51,943 bases of DNA from an uncultured Agathobaculum sp. (GCF_944380975.1 NZ_CALWJK010000009.1:1-51943), one strand, 5' to 3'; positions 33,530 through 45,063 are shown, counted from the first letter of the stretch. Notes: generated by a model not told the origin, from the letters alone. Numbers and translations: made by a program.

Positions 33530-33619
33530 AAAGAAGGGCGCTGCATAGCGGTTGACCCTTTAAGTCAGCATTTTATTGCTAACCGCTTGGTGCCAGCCGA
33601 GCGGTTAGCGCACTTTTAT
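33530..33619 (+). ncRNA. Candidate antitoxin RNA, cassette 3 (about 90 nt)
   Basis: The leader is GGGCGCTGCATAGCGGTTGA. The central hairpin is GCTAACCGCTTGG / CCGAGCGGTTAGC (33578-33590, 33597-33609), followed by GCACTTTTAT. Compared with cassettes 1 and 2 both arms have changed together, which preserves pairing. Confidence 0.62.
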
Positions 33620-33676
33620 GAGGAAAATATGTAGCAACAAGATTGCCCATATCAAAATTCTTACGAACTTCTTCAT
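33605..33676 (-). CDS. Candidate type I toxin peptide, copy 3 (23 aa)
   Basis: ATG 33676 to TAA 33605. The peptide is MKKFVRILIW, then AILLLHIFLIKVR. The core IWAILLLH is identical to copy 2. The Shine-Dalgarno AAAGGAG is enclosed in a perfect 7-bp hairpin with a GCGA loop (ACTCCTT/AAGGAGT). Only conservative changes separate it from copy 2, which points to selection on the peptide. Confidence 0.65.
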   Translation of the reverse strand: MKKFVRILIWAILLLHIFLIKVR

Positions 33677-33702
33677 AAAGCATCACTCCTTTCGCAAGGA
33701 GT

Positions 33703-33726
33703 GGCCAACCGCTGTTTTGCAGCGCC
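33703..33726 (-). repeat. Right inverted repeat of cassette 3 (partner at 33536-33556)
   Basis: GGCCAACCGCTG and TGCAGCGCCC pair with GGGCGCTGCA and AGCGGTTGACC. The sequence differs from cassettes 1-2 but the complementarity is kept. A further perfect hairpin (GGACAAC TTT GTTGTCC, 33728-33744) starts the mRNA. Confidence 0.75.
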
Positions 33727-33750
33727 CGGACAACAAAGTTGTCCACGCAA

Positions 33751-33779
33751 ATTATAGCATACAAGATGTTTGCCGTCAA
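33751..33779 (-). promoter_or_regulatory. Promoter of cassette-3 toxin mRNA
   Basis: TTGACG (33779-33774), 17 bp, TATAAT (33756-33751) on the minus strand. Confidence 0.8.
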
Positions 33780-33782
33780 TTT

Positions 33783-33804
33783 AAGCCGCCTACTGGCGGC
33801 TTTT
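33783..33804 (+). terminator. Distal plus-strand terminator of cassette 3
   Basis: AAGCCGCC TACT GGCGGCTT followed by TTG, next to the stop codon of the ParA-fusion gene, as in the other two cassettes. Confidence 0.65.
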
Positions 33805-33805
33805 G

Positions 33806-35767
33806 TCATATCTGCACCTGAAATGCGTAATCGCTGCCCACGAACGACTCCACCACATGGTGCTGGCCTTCGCCGCCGGTCTCGATGGCGATATCCCGGC
33901 CGACCAGCCGTTTGGCGAGCCGTCGACGCAGGATAACCGTGTATTCGGTTTCCTCATGCCCCTGCAGCGCAGACAGCCGCAGTTTGGGTGTGCGCACCCG
34001 CACATACTGGCGGCTCACCACGTCATGGATGCGGCGCTCTTCGTTGTAGACGTAAACACGGGCAATGTGCCAGCGGATATACCGCCAGATCAGCAGCAGA
34101 ATGAGCAAGAGCAAAAGTCCGATCGCGATTGCAAGCTGTGATACCGTAATGTCCGGGTTCAGTCCTGGCAGCACAGGAATCTTACTGCCCGTGTACGTCA
34201 CGGTATAGATCACACTTCCTACTCCGGTTTTTTCGACATCACCCTTGTAGACCGCTGTTGCCTGATAGCCGTCCGCCACCTGACGGCTGGTGTAGGTCGT
34301 CCTGCTGTACGTCGCCGTGGCTGTCCACGAAGCAGGAACGTCCGAATCCTCCACGTTGGCGGTCTCAGACCAGCTCAGACCCGTCAGCGGCAAGGTCAGT
34401 CCGTCCGATTGCACGCTTTCCGGCACAAGACTGCGGTCATTGTAGGCCAGCTGATAGGTTTTTGTAACCGTATGCGGGTGGCTATCCGTGACCGTGCTGT
34501 ACCCGGTTGCTTCCACCTTGATGCTCTGCACATCCAGCAGCAGTTCACCGGTGTAACCGTCCTTGCTGTACGCCCGGGTTGCCGGGAACTGGTCGATCAC
34601 ATCCGCAAGCTCACTGGACGGCGCTTCCACCGTGACCGTTTCCTCCACCTGCTGTGTGTCCGTCGTTTCCTGATCGGATTTATCCATACGCTGATAGCGG
34701 TACCAGTAGCCGTCCTGCGAGAACGGTTCCTCACGCAGCAAGGACGGATCGATCTCTGGTGACAGCTCGAATGTCTTGGTGAGGGTCGGCACGCCGTTGA
34801 TCTCAACCATCTCGGTGCTGATCGGTTCAAAACGGACTGGGTCACCTTCGAGCAGTACCTGTTCGCTACCTTGTGTAGCGCCCGCCGCGCTGAAAAGCAG
34901 CGCGGCGAGCACAGGGGTAATGATCCACCGGATCTTTTTCCTGTTCAGCATATGTGATAACACTTCCTCTGCCATCAAAGCGTAGGATTTCGCCGCCGGA
35001 CAGTCCGGTGCATAGTCCAGTAGGCTCTCACCATAGGCCGAATGCTCCGCTACGCGGGTGGAGTAGTCAATCGGCTGTGTGAATACATGGATCTGTGTGC
35101 CGTAGTCCTCTTCGATTTGTTCTTTCACTGCTTTAGCCAACAGTGTACGTCCTTTATACATGGTCAACAGCAAACCGCATACTGAAAGGCTAGGTTGATA
35201 GGTTGTCCTCACCCGGCGCACCAGTTCCAACGTGTCCGGCAAGCCCTCTGCGTCCAGATAATGCGCCTGCACCGGGATAATGACTTCATCTGATGCCGCT
35301 AACGCATTGATCATCTGCAAATCAGGATGCGGACTGCAATCGATCAATATGTAATCATACTGCGGACGAAGCATATCTACGATGGTTTTCAGCACATAGA
35401 CTGGTTGGATATCGTCCTGCTCGCTGAACATGGACGCCGTTGCCTGCATAACAGACAAGCGTGTTGCTACGCCACTGAGTTTCTGATTTGCAGGAATTAG
35501 GTTGAGGGAATGCTGCTGTAAAATCGCATTGGCAAGACTTTCGGTCAACAATTCCGGACTGTCCATTGCCTGACACATCAGTGTGGCAAGTGTCACTCTA
35601 CAATCAGAGGGGGACACTCCCATCGCTTTGGTAAGAGATGCTTGACTGTCGTTGTCGATCAGCAGCACCCTTTTCTCTTTGTTGGCAATCGCCGCTCCGA
35701 GATTAAAGGCGGTTGTTGTTTTCCCTGTTCCACCTTTTGCATTTACAATACTAATAACTTCACTCAA
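33806..35767 (-). CDS. parA: ParA-type ATPase fused to a membrane-anchored ICE surface protein
   Basis: This is one 653-codon frame from TTG 35767 (AGGGAGAG upstream). Residues 1-270 are ParA/Soj: deviant Walker A NAKGGTGKTTTAFNLG, DNDSQASLTKAMG and Walker B YILIDCSPHPDLQMIN. From residue about 275 (MLNRKKIRWIITPVLAALLF) a second protein begins: signal anchor, an extracellular beta domain with VEETVTVEAPSSELADVIDQ, then YSTVTDSHPHTVTKTYQL and YTSRQVADGYQATAVY, and a second membrane helix near 555-575. A cytoplasmic tail ends it. The second protein is normally separate in Tn1549-like ICEs. GAGGAAG upstream of its ATG (about 34951) could start it alone, so fusion may come from loss of the parA stop. 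Confidence 0.8.
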   Translation of the reverse strand: MSEVISIVNAKGGTGKTTTAFNLGAAIANKEKRVLLIDNDSQASLTKAMGVSPSDCRVTLATLMCQAMDSPELLTESLANAILQQHSLNLIPANQKLSGVATRLSVMQATASMFSEQDDIQPVYVLKTIVDMLRPQYDYILIDCSPHPDLQMINALAASDEVIIPVQAHYLDAEGLPDTLELVRRVRTTYQPSLSVCGLLLTMYKGRTLLAKAVKEQIEEDYGTQIHVFTQPIDYSTRVAEHSAYGESLLDYAPDCPAAKSYALMAEEVLSHMLNRKKIRWIITPVLAALLFSAAGATQGSEQVLLEGDPVRFEPISTEMVEINGVPTLTKTFELSPEIDPSLLREEPFSQDGYWYRYQRMDKSDQETTDTQQVEETVTVEAPSSELADVIDQFPATRAYSKDGYTGELLLDVQSIKVEATGYSTVTDSHPHTVTKTYQLAYNDRSLVPESVQSDGLTLPLTGLSWSETANVEDSDVPASWTATATYSRTTYTSRQVADGYQATAVYKGDVEKTGVGSVIYTVTYTGSKIPVLPGLNPDITVSQLAIAIGLLLLLILLLIWRYIRWHIARVYVYNEERRIHDVVSRQYVRVRTPKLRLSALQGHEETEYTVILRRRLAKRLVGRDIAIETGGEGQHHVVESFVGSDYAFQVQI

Positions 35768-35972
35768 AATTGATACTCTCCCTATTATGTATACTCATTC
35801 ATATGTGCAGCAGGATTTTTTGGAAATTTATGTATCGTGCATATTTGTGTAAAATAAGCACGAACCCTGTATGTTTTTACAATATTATAATGTAGTTATG
35901 ATAGCTTTTTTCAGCAGGGAAATTGTCACTTTTCGAGCGTTACCTGCCATAAACTATTCACATAATCCCAGT

Positions 35973-36022
35973 CTGCCTTTTAAGCAGGGTGTCCGGGGTT
36001 CGAATCCCCGCTGGGTCACCAA
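35973..36022 (+). repeat. Right attachment site (50-bp tRNA-Lys 3' fragment)
   Basis: Exact copy of 26-75. It lacks the 5' half of the tRNA (the preceding bases do not fold into a D-arm), so it is the displaced original 3' end and marks the element/chromosome border. Confidence 0.92.
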
Positions 36023-36060
36023 AAAGTCTGTACAATCACGAGGATTGTACAGACTTTTTT
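36021..36060 (+). terminator. Original terminator of the chromosomal tRNA-Lys
   Basis: AAAAAGTCTGTACAATC pairs with GATTGTACAGACTTTTTT, a 17-bp stem with T tail, directly after the displaced tRNA end. Confidence 0.85.
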
Positions 36061-36103
36061 CATATTTTAACGTATCAAAACCTTCCCCCAAAAGTAATAC
36101 AAT

Positions 36104-36144
36104 AAAGGGCTTGCTGTCTGTGTTTTACAGACAGCAAGCCCTTT
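36104..36144 (-). terminator. Bidirectional terminator after the two-component operon
   Basis: Perfect 18-bp stem (AAAGGGCTTGCTGTCTGT with its complement, 5-nt loop), downstream of the response-regulator stop on the minus strand. Confidence 0.8.
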
Positions 36145-36233
36145 CACTTTATCTTGATATCGCATGCACCAATCCGTGATGGCAACAGCTTCGGCAACTG
36201 CACTCATGGCTTGACAGTCAAATATAGAAACGG

Positions 36234-36926
36234 CTAACCCCGCTCCGGCAAGCTGCGGTATACAATACACGGGCGGCCACCGGTACTGTAATTCATTTCG
36301 CTTTCGACGATATGCTGTTCGGACAGGTAATTCATGTAGCGGCGCACCGTCACAACCGATAGACCCACTTGCGACGCAATATCCTCACTGGTATGCTTTT
36401 CTTCGGGTTTAGAGCGGAGATAGCGTTCGATCCGCTCGAGCGTTTGGGCTTGCAGCCCTTTGGGCGGTGCAGAAGCAGATGCAGCAAGGTTACCATGCGC
36501 ATCGGAAAACAGCGCGCGATCCAGCAAACTCTGATCAATGGTGCCGTTGTGTATTGCCTCGCGTCGCTGACAAAAGTGCTCCAGCGCCAGTTGAAAGCGT
36601 TCATAGGCAAAGGGCTTTACCAAATAGTCGATTATCCCCAACCGCATCATTGTCTGAACCGTTTCCGCGTCGTTTGCGGAAGTCACCATGATCACATCCG
36701 CATTCACACCTATCACACGGAGGATGTGCAGCAGCTCTGATCCGTTCATCTGCGGCATGAAAACATCCAGCACAATCAGATCAACCGCATGATTCTGCAA
36801 ATAAACCAGCGCAGGGTTGGCGGAAGAAAACGTTTTTACGACAGTAAAACGGGGATCCAGATCGATATAGCGTGCATTCAGGCGGGTGATAATCGGATCA
36901 TCCTCAATAATGACAGCGGTATACAT
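36234..36926 (-). CDS. CitB/DcuR-family response regulator
   Basis: This 230-residue protein has a receiver domain at 1-120 with acidic pocket EDD, phosphoacceptor Asp in LIVLDVFMPQMNG, Thr/Ser in VTSAN and Lys in LVKPFAYERF. The C-terminal helix-turn-helix (about 160-220, HTSEDIASQVGLSVVTVRRY) is of the CitB/DcuR type. It is paired with the kinase 17 nt upstream. This family usually controls uptake or fermentation of citrate, malate or other C4/C6 acids; no such transporter lies in the window. Confidence 0.9.
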   Translation of the reverse strand: MYTAVIIEDDPIITRLNARYIDLDPRFTVVKTFSSANPALVYLQNHAVDLIVLDVFMPQMNGSELLHILRVIGVNADVIMVTSANDAETVQTMMRLGIIDYLVKPFAYERFQLALEHFCQRREAIHNGTIDQSLLDRALFSDAHGNLAASASAPPKGLQAQTLERIERYLRSKPEEKHTSEDIASQVGLSVVTVRRYMNYLSEQHIVESEMNYSTGGRPCIVYRSLPERG

Positions 36927-36943
36927 AATGCCTCCTGCTCTTT

Positions 36944-38560
36944 CTAATACGGGTCGCTGACGGTGATGATAAACGATGTTCCGACCCCGGGTTCGGATTC
37001 GACCCGGATGGCGCCATGATAGGATGAAACCATATCCTGTACCAGAGACAAGCCCGTGCCATGCCCCTCCCCCTTGGTGGAATACCCCCGCTCAAAGATG
37101 CGCTGAACCATTTCATGCGGCATGCCGGGGCCCGTATCATCCACGCTGATCAACAGACCGTGCTCACCATCCTGGATGCTGACTGTGACCTCGCGAGGAG
37201 CGTACTGCGGCACATTCCGCAGTGCATCAAATGCATTTTCGGTCAGGTTCCCAATGACAGTCACCAGTCCCCCGGCCGGCATATACCGGTTATCAACGCC
37301 GAGATGGCTGGACGGCGTGATCACAAACCGGATGCCAAGTTCCGCTGCGCGGTAGGCTTTACCGATTAAAAGCGCAGCGATGGACGGCTCATGGATACGG
37401 TCCGAAATAAAGCTGATGGACTGTGCGCGCGTTTGCGTGATTTGCAGGACATAGTCCTCGGCTTGCTTGATTTCACCGAGCTGCAGCAGGCCAAGGATCA
37501 CATGCAGCTTATTGGTGAATTCATGCGTATAGGAGCGCAGTGCTTCCAGAATGTGACGCACACCGGTCAGATCCTGTGCCAATTGGATGACCTCGGTACG
37601 GTTGCGGAAAATCGCCACTGCGCCCTCGATCTTCCCATTGCGCCAAAGCGGAATACGGTCCGAGAGGATGGCAACATGTTTGATTGATTCCAGACTGACG
37701 TTATATTCCGGACAACCGGTCTGCATGACGCGCGCGATGGTAGAACGGGGATAGAATGTGCTAAGCGGTTTGCCAAGTGCGTCCTGCTGTGTTGTCTTTA
37801 GCATGTCGGCAGCAACCTGATTGAGATATGTAATGCATCCGGTCAGGTCAATGGCAAGAAGCCCTTCATCCAGCGCGTTCAGGATATCACTGCGTTGCAG
37901 AAACAGACGGCGGAAGGCATCCGGTTCATAGCCGAGCAGTTCCTGCTTGATGTGTCTGGTCAGACGCAGGCTGAGAAGGTTGCCGAGCATCAGCGCAGCG
38001 ATGGCGATCAGCAAATGCACCGTGAGCGTGCTCAACACGGTTTGATGAATGGATCGGATATAGATTGCCGCCATGGTAAAGCCGCTCACTTGGCCGCTGT
38101 TATCATAAATTGCAGCGTATGCACACCGATCCGCATTGGCGGGCGCTTCATGGTTATACAGCAGCGTTGTCCCACCCGATTGAAAATAGGACAGAACATC
38201 CTCGCTCAATGCGGGCACTCCGGCCAGTTCACTTGAGTTCGAGTCAAGGTCATAAAACGCGATGGGAGTACCCGAGGCATCATACACCGCGAAAACATCA
38301 ATGTTAGGAACTTCGCGCACCGTATGCTCGACATATTCCTGCAGCCGCTCCGAATGATTGTCTTCCATCAGCAAGGATGTGCCTGCCGCCACCTGCACCG
38401 CACTCAAAAGTACCTGATCGCGCACTTTGGCATCCTGCTTCAGACTGATCCACAGACTGGCGCAGAAGGCCAGCAACAGGGTAACACAGATACAGACCAC
38501 CAAAATCTTTCGGATTTGCCCATATAATTGCAACGACGGAGTGTTGTTTTTTTTCAACAT
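36944..38560 (-). CDS. CitA/DcuS-family sensor histidine kinase
   Basis: This 538-residue protein has transmembrane segments at about 15-38 and 178-200 around an extracytoplasmic PAS-like sensor domain (VFAVYDASGTPIAFYD). A cytoplasmic PAS follows (ILNALDEGLLAIDLTGCITY). The dimerisation His is in LRSYTHEFTNKLHVILGLLQ, the N box is NLTENAFDAL, and G boxes are DDTGPGMP and GHGTGLSLV. The lone-His SYTHEF(T/M)NKLH motif is diagnostic of the CitA/DcuS group. It would sense an external carboxylate; the ligand is unknown. Confidence 0.92.
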   Translation of the reverse strand: MLKKNNTPSLQLYGQIRKILVVCICVTLLLAFCASLWISLKQDAKVRDQVLLSAVQVAAGTSLLMEDNHSERLQEYVEHTVREVPNIDVFAVYDASGTPIAFYDLDSNSSELAGVPALSEDVLSYFQSGGTTLLYNHEAPANADRCAYAAIYDNSGQVSGFTMAAIYIRSIHQTVLSTLTVHLLIAIAALMLGNLLSLRLTRHIKQELLGYEPDAFRRLFLQRSDILNALDEGLLAIDLTGCITYLNQVAADMLKTTQQDALGKPLSTFYPRSTIARVMQTGCPEYNVSLESIKHVAILSDRIPLWRNGKIEGAVAIFRNRTEVIQLAQDLTGVRHILEALRSYTHEFTNKLHVILGLLQLGEIKQAEDYVLQITQTRAQSISFISDRIHEPSIAALLIGKAYRAAELGIRFVITPSSHLGVDNRYMPAGGLVTVIGNLTENAFDALRNVPQYAPREVTVSIQDGEHGLLISVDDTGPGMPHEMVQRIFERGYSTKGEGHGTGLSLVQDMVSSYHGAIRVESEPGVGTSFIITVSDPY

Positions 38561-38713
38561 CCTCTCTCCCTTATCGTTTTCTATCGTTTTTTCCTATCAT
38601 AACATAATTGGCGAAACGCATCAAATTAAATCCAACGCAAACGACAGAAACCGGCATTTTGCGCATTTTATTTTTTTTACTTTCGTAAGGGAACGATTTC
38701 ACATTTCTGTCGC

Positions 38714-38719
38714 TATAAT
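38714..38719 (+). promoter_or_regulatory. atpB: Probable -10 box of the ATP synthase operon
   Basis: TATAAT stands 38 nt before the atpB start in an otherwise gene-free A+T-rich stretch (38561-38757). A good -35 hexamer is not visible at 17 bp, so only the -10 is claimed. Confidence 0.5.
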
Positions 38720-38757
38720 AGGTCACAAAGTTCAAAAACAAAAAGGGGGGATACCTG

Positions 38758-39444
38758 TTGGAGGCAATCAAAGCGGAACTCAATGCGCAGCTGCAAACAC
38801 ATACGGCGTTTGAGATCCCGCTGTTCGGCGGAATACCGGTACCCGAATCCGCAGTCGTTACATGGGCGATCATGCTTGTGCTCACGCTTGTGGCGATCTG
38901 GCTTACGCATGGGATGCGCAAAAAGCCCGGACGACGGCAGATGGCGGCAGAGATGCTGGTTGGCTTTATCAACAACTTTTGCCACGATTCGCTCGGTGAT
39001 GCCCACTGGCGCACGTTCGCACCGTATCTGGGTACGGTCGGCCTGTATCTGGCTCTGGCCAATGTGTCCGGCCTGTTTGGCGTAGCACCGCCGACCAAGG
39101 ATCTGAACGTCACAGCCGGTTTGGCGCTGATGAGCGCGGTGCTGATCTACGGCGCGCAATTCCGTTATCACGGACTGGGCGGCGGTCTGAAAAAATTTGG
39201 TGAGCCGGTGGCCATTGTGGCGCCGCTCAACATTATGGAAATCGGCATCCGTCCATTGTCGCTTTGTATGCGTCTGTTCGGCAACATTTTCGCGGGCTTT
39301 GTCATCATGGAGCTCATTAAACTGGCCGTTCCGGCCATCGTACCGATTCCGTTCAGCCTGTATTTTGACGTGTTTGACGGCATGATTCAGGCGATCGTGT
39401 TTGTCTTTTTGACAACGCTGTTCCTTGCGGAATCAATTGAGTAA
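38758..39444 (+). CDS. atpB: F-type ATP synthase subunit a
   Basis: This 228-residue protein starts at TTG behind AAAAGGGGGG. It has five or six membrane helices. The essential Arg lies in MEIGIRPLSLCMRLFGNIFA, the proton half-channel helix that contacts the c ring. First gene of atpBEFHAGDC; no atpI gene precedes it. Confidence 0.96.
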   Translation: MEAIKAELNAQLQTHTAFEIPLFGGIPVPESAVVTWAIMLVLTLVAIWLTHGMRKKPGRRQMAAEMLVGFINNFCHDSLGDAHWRTFAPYLGTVGLYLALANVSGLFGVAPPTKDLNVTAGLALMSAVLIYGAQFRYHGLGGGLKKFGEPVAIVAPLNIMEIGIRPLSLCMRLFGNIFAGFVIMELIKLAVPAIVPIPFSLYFDVFDGMIQAIVFVFLTTLFLAESIE

Positions 39445-39480
39445 GCAACTTTTAACAACAAAAATTAGGAGGAAATAAAA

Positions 39481-39696
39481 ATGGGTATTGCAATTGGCGC
39501 GGGCATCGCGGTTCTGACTGGTATTGGCGCAGGCATTGGCATTGGTTTTGCTACGGGCAAGTCTTCTGAGGCAATCGCACGGCAGCCGGAATCCGCTGGT
39601 CAGATCAGCAAGAATCTGATTCTCGGCTGTGCGCTGGCTGAGGCGACTGCGATTTACGGCTTCCTGATCGGTATCCTGCTCATCTTCATGGGCTGA
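39481..39696 (+). CDS. atpE: F-type ATP synthase subunit c
   Basis: This 71-residue hairpin of two membrane helices has the loop ARQPE and the ion-binding Glu in ALAEATAIYG. The residues that mark sodium-binding rings (Gln in helix 1, Ser/Thr directly after Glu) are replaced by Ile (GIGIGFATGK) and Ala, so a proton-coupled ring is likely. AGGAGG precedes the ATG by 8 nt. Confidence 0.96.
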   Translation: MGIAIGAGIAVLTGIGAGIGIGFATGKSSEAIARQPESAGQISKNLILGCALAEATAIYGFLIGILLIFMG

Positions 39697-39712
39697 TCGG
39701 GGGCGCTATCGA

Positions 39713-40204
39713 ATGATCCTGAATCTGAACGCTCAAATTATATGGGTATTCGTCAATCTGCTGGTTCTGTTCCTGCTGATGAAGAAGTTCCTGTTCGGTC
39801 CGGTCACCAAAATGCTGGACGAGCGGGCGCAGGGCGTGTCTGATACGATCGACCAGGCAGAAAGCCGTCTGGCCGATGCCGAACAGAGCAAGGCCGAATC
39901 CGACCGGCAGCTGGCGCAGGCCCAAGACGAAGCAGCTCGCATCATTGCCGCTGCCAAGCAACGCGGAGAGCGCGAATATGCGCGTCGCATTGCCGAGGCC
40001 GAGCAGGTCGTCCAACGGCTTAATGCACAGGCTGCGCAACAGCGGGAGGCCGACCGCGCTGCCATGCTGGCGGATGCCAAAAAGCAGATCGCGGCGCTGG
40101 TGCTGCTGACGACAGCCAAGGTTTCCCAATGCCGTCTGGATGGGGATACCGACCGCAGCATGCTGGATTCCTTCCTGCAGGAGGAAGCGGGTGACGCATT
40201 ATGA
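39713..40204 (+). CDS. atpF: F-type ATP synthase subunit b
   Basis: This 163-residue protein has an N-terminal membrane helix (IIWVFVNLLVLFLLMKKFLF) followed by a long Ala/Glu/Gln/Arg-rich coiled coil forming the peripheral stalk. It overlaps atpH by 4 nt (ATGA). Confidence 0.94.
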   Translation: MILNLNAQIIWVFVNLLVLFLLMKKFLFGPVTKMLDERAQGVSDTIDQAESRLADAEQSKAESDRQLAQAQDEAARIIAAAKQRGEREYARRIAEAEQVVQRLNAQAAQQREADRAAMLADAKKQIAALVLLTTAKVSQCRLDGDTDRSMLDSFLQEEAGDAL

Positions 40205-40716
40205 GCACGGTGGCGGCCCGCTATGCGGCTGCGCTGCGGGAGTCCGGCTGTACGCTGGAGGAACTGCGGCGAACCGCAGACTATCTGACCGACCTCGCGC
40301 CGCTGTGGGAAGCGTTGTGCAGCCCGGCGGTGGAAGCCCGGGAAAAGCATGCCGTACTCGACCGGCTCCCGGACTTTACCGAACACGACAAACTGCTGCA
40401 TTTTTATAAACTGCTGGCGGAAAAAGGCCGGATGGAATTGCTTCCTGAAATTGTGGACGCATATCGCCGGTTGGAGCTGCGTGCAAACAAGGAAGGCCTG
40501 TGTACGCTGCGCTGTGCCCGTGAACTGGACGATGAACAGCTGGGAGAGTTGGCGCGTTTGCTGTGCCGCAGACACGGCTATCAGGCCATGACGATGGAAA
40601 TTGTCATCGACCCGTCGGTGCTGGGCGGTTTTGTCGCCGAACTGGACGGTGTTACCTATGATAAGAGTGTAGGCGGGCATCTTCATGCACTGGCACAAAG
40701 CCTGCAAAAGGGGTGA
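40201..40716 (+). CDS. atpH: F-type ATP synthase subunit delta
   Basis: This 171-residue protein has the N-terminal helical bundle (VAARYAAALRESG), the DKLLHFYKLLAEKGRMELLPEI-type centre and the conserved end IDPSVLGGFVAELDG, then YDKSVGGHLHAL. It connects stator b to the alpha3beta3 head. Confidence 0.93.
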   Translation: MSTVAARYAAALRESGCTLEELRRTADYLTDLAPLWEALCSPAVEAREKHAVLDRLPDFTEHDKLLHFYKLLAEKGRMELLPEIVDAYRRLELRANKEGLCTLRCARELDDEQLGELARLLCRRHGYQAMTMEIVIDPSVLGGFVAELDGVTYDKSVGGHLHALAQSLQKG

Positions 40717-40719
40717 AAA

Positions 40720-42218
40720 TTGTTGAACCATTCTGATGAAATTATATCCATTCTCCGTGAGGAGATTGAACAATATGATAACCGCACGCGCCGGGATGAA
40801 ACCGGCACGGTGCTCGAAATCGGTGACGGCATTGCGACTGTTTACGGTCTGGGCCGCGCAGTATATGGCGAGCTGGTGGAATTTGAAACCGGAGTGCGCG
40901 GCATCGTGCTCGGCCTGGAGCGCGACAGCGTAGGCGTTGTTCTTCTTGGCAGCGAAACAGGGCTGCATGAAGGCTCACAGGTAAGGCGCACCGGACGCGC
41001 GGCAGATGTGCCGGTCGGTGATGCCATGCTCGGCCGAACGGTCAACGCCTTGGGTGAGCCGATCGACGGTTTGGGACCGATCGCCTGCACCGAGACGCGC
41101 CCAATCGAGCGCGAAGCGCCGGGCGTTGTCACGCGTGAGCCGGTCAACCAGCCGTTGCAAACCGGCATTTTGGCAATTGATGCGATGGTGCCGATTGGCC
41201 GCGGTCAGCGTGAGCTGATTATTGGCGACCGTCAGACCGGCAAGACCTCGATCGCTGTGGATGCGATCCTCAACCAAAAGGGCCAAAACGTGATCTGCAT
41301 CTATGTTGCGATTGGCCAGAAGGCATCCACGGTTGCCAAGCTGCGCGGCACGCTGGAAAAACACGGCGCGCTGGAATACAGCATTATTCTTTCTGCAACC
41401 GCGGCCGATTCCGCGCCGCAGCAGTACATTGCGCCCTATGCAGGGGCAGCGATCGGTGAGTATTTTATGGAAAAAGGTCGAGACGTGCTGATTGTCTACG
41501 ACGACCTGACCAAGCACGCGGTCTCCTATCGAACCCTGTCGCTGCTGCTGCGCCGCTCGCCGGGTCGTGAAGCGTATCCGGGCGACGTATTCTATCTGCA
41601 TTCGCGTTTGCTGGAGCGCGCCTGCCATCTGACCGAGAAATACGGCGGCGGCTCGATGACCGCACTGCCGATCATCGAAACGCAGGCGGGTGACGTTTCT
41701 GCGTACATCCCCACCAATGTCATTTCGATCACGGATGGACAGATCTATCTGGAAAACGATCTGTTCTTTGCGGGTCAGCGTCCGGCGGTCAACGTCGGCC
41801 TGTCGGTTTCCCGTGTAGGCGGCGCCGCACAGACCAAGGCGGTCAAGAAAACAGCCGGTACGCTGCGTATTGATTTGGCCCGCTTCCGCGAGCTGGAAGT
41901 ATTCACCCAATTCAGTTCGGATTTGGATAAGGATACCCGCCGTACACTGGCTCACGGCAAGCACCTGATGGAGATTTTGAAGCAGCCGCTTTGCCACCCA
42001 TTGCAGGTTTGGCAGCAGGCGGTGATCCTGTACGTTGCGACGAGCGGCCTGCTTTCCGATGTCCCGCTCGATCGCGTCAATCAGTTTGTCCACGATTTTG
42101 CGAACAGCCTGCCCGATACCTTGACGAGCGAGATCCAGTCCACCGGCACTCTGGCTGGCACGGCAGCAGAACAGATCCGTGAAGCGCTGGAAGCATATAA
42201 AAAGCAGGTGGGTGCGGC

Positions 42219-42231
<13 letters not shown>
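40720..42231 (+). CDS. atpA: F-type ATP synthase subunit alpha
   Basis: This 503-residue protein starts at TTG (or the adjacent TTG at 40723) behind AAGGGGTG. Walker A is [13 protein letters not shown]; also visible are [16 protein letters not shown] and the signature [14 protein letters not shown]. It overlaps atpG by 13 nt. Regulatory, non-catalytic nucleotide-binding subunit of F1. Confidence 0.97.
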
Positions 42232-44585
<2,354 letters not shown>

Positions 44586-44586
<1 letters not shown>

Positions 44587-44987
44587 TGGATAACCTGTTT
44601 TATTTGGAAATTATCACGCCGGAAAAGCAGTTTTATGTCGGTCCTGCCGAGGGGCTGGTGATCCCTGCGATTGACGGCTCATATGGTGTGCAGCCCGGTC
44701 ATGAACCGGTCGTGACTGCAATCGAGCCGGGTATTGCCCGCTTTCGAGTGAACGGTGTTTGGCAGGAAGTCGTAGTCAGCGACGGGCTTGCCGAAATCAT
44801 GCCGGATTACACGATTCTTTTAGTGTCAAGCGCCGAGCGTCCCGAAGAGATCGACCGTGCACGAGCTGAACGCGCGAAAGAGCGCGCCGAGGAACGGCTG
44901 CGCCAGCAGCAAAGCGTACGCGAATACTATCTCTCCAAGGCCGCGCTTGCTCGTGCAATGGCGCGTTTGCGCGCACGGCCTAAATAA
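44586..44987 (+). CDS. atpC: F-type ATP synthase subunit epsilon
   Basis: This 133-residue protein has the N-terminal beta sandwich (LEIITPEKQFYVGPAEGLVI, GSYGVQPGHEPVV) and the C-terminal helical hairpin (RARAERAKERAEERLRQQ). It inhibits ATP hydrolysis. Its ATG overlaps the atpD stop by one base. Confidence 0.95.
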
Positions 44988-45063
44988 ACAGGCTACGGTA
45001 ACAGCATGTTGTTTGCAGAGAAGCAGCCGAAATCTGCACAGGAAAATCACGTTCCCAGCAGGT

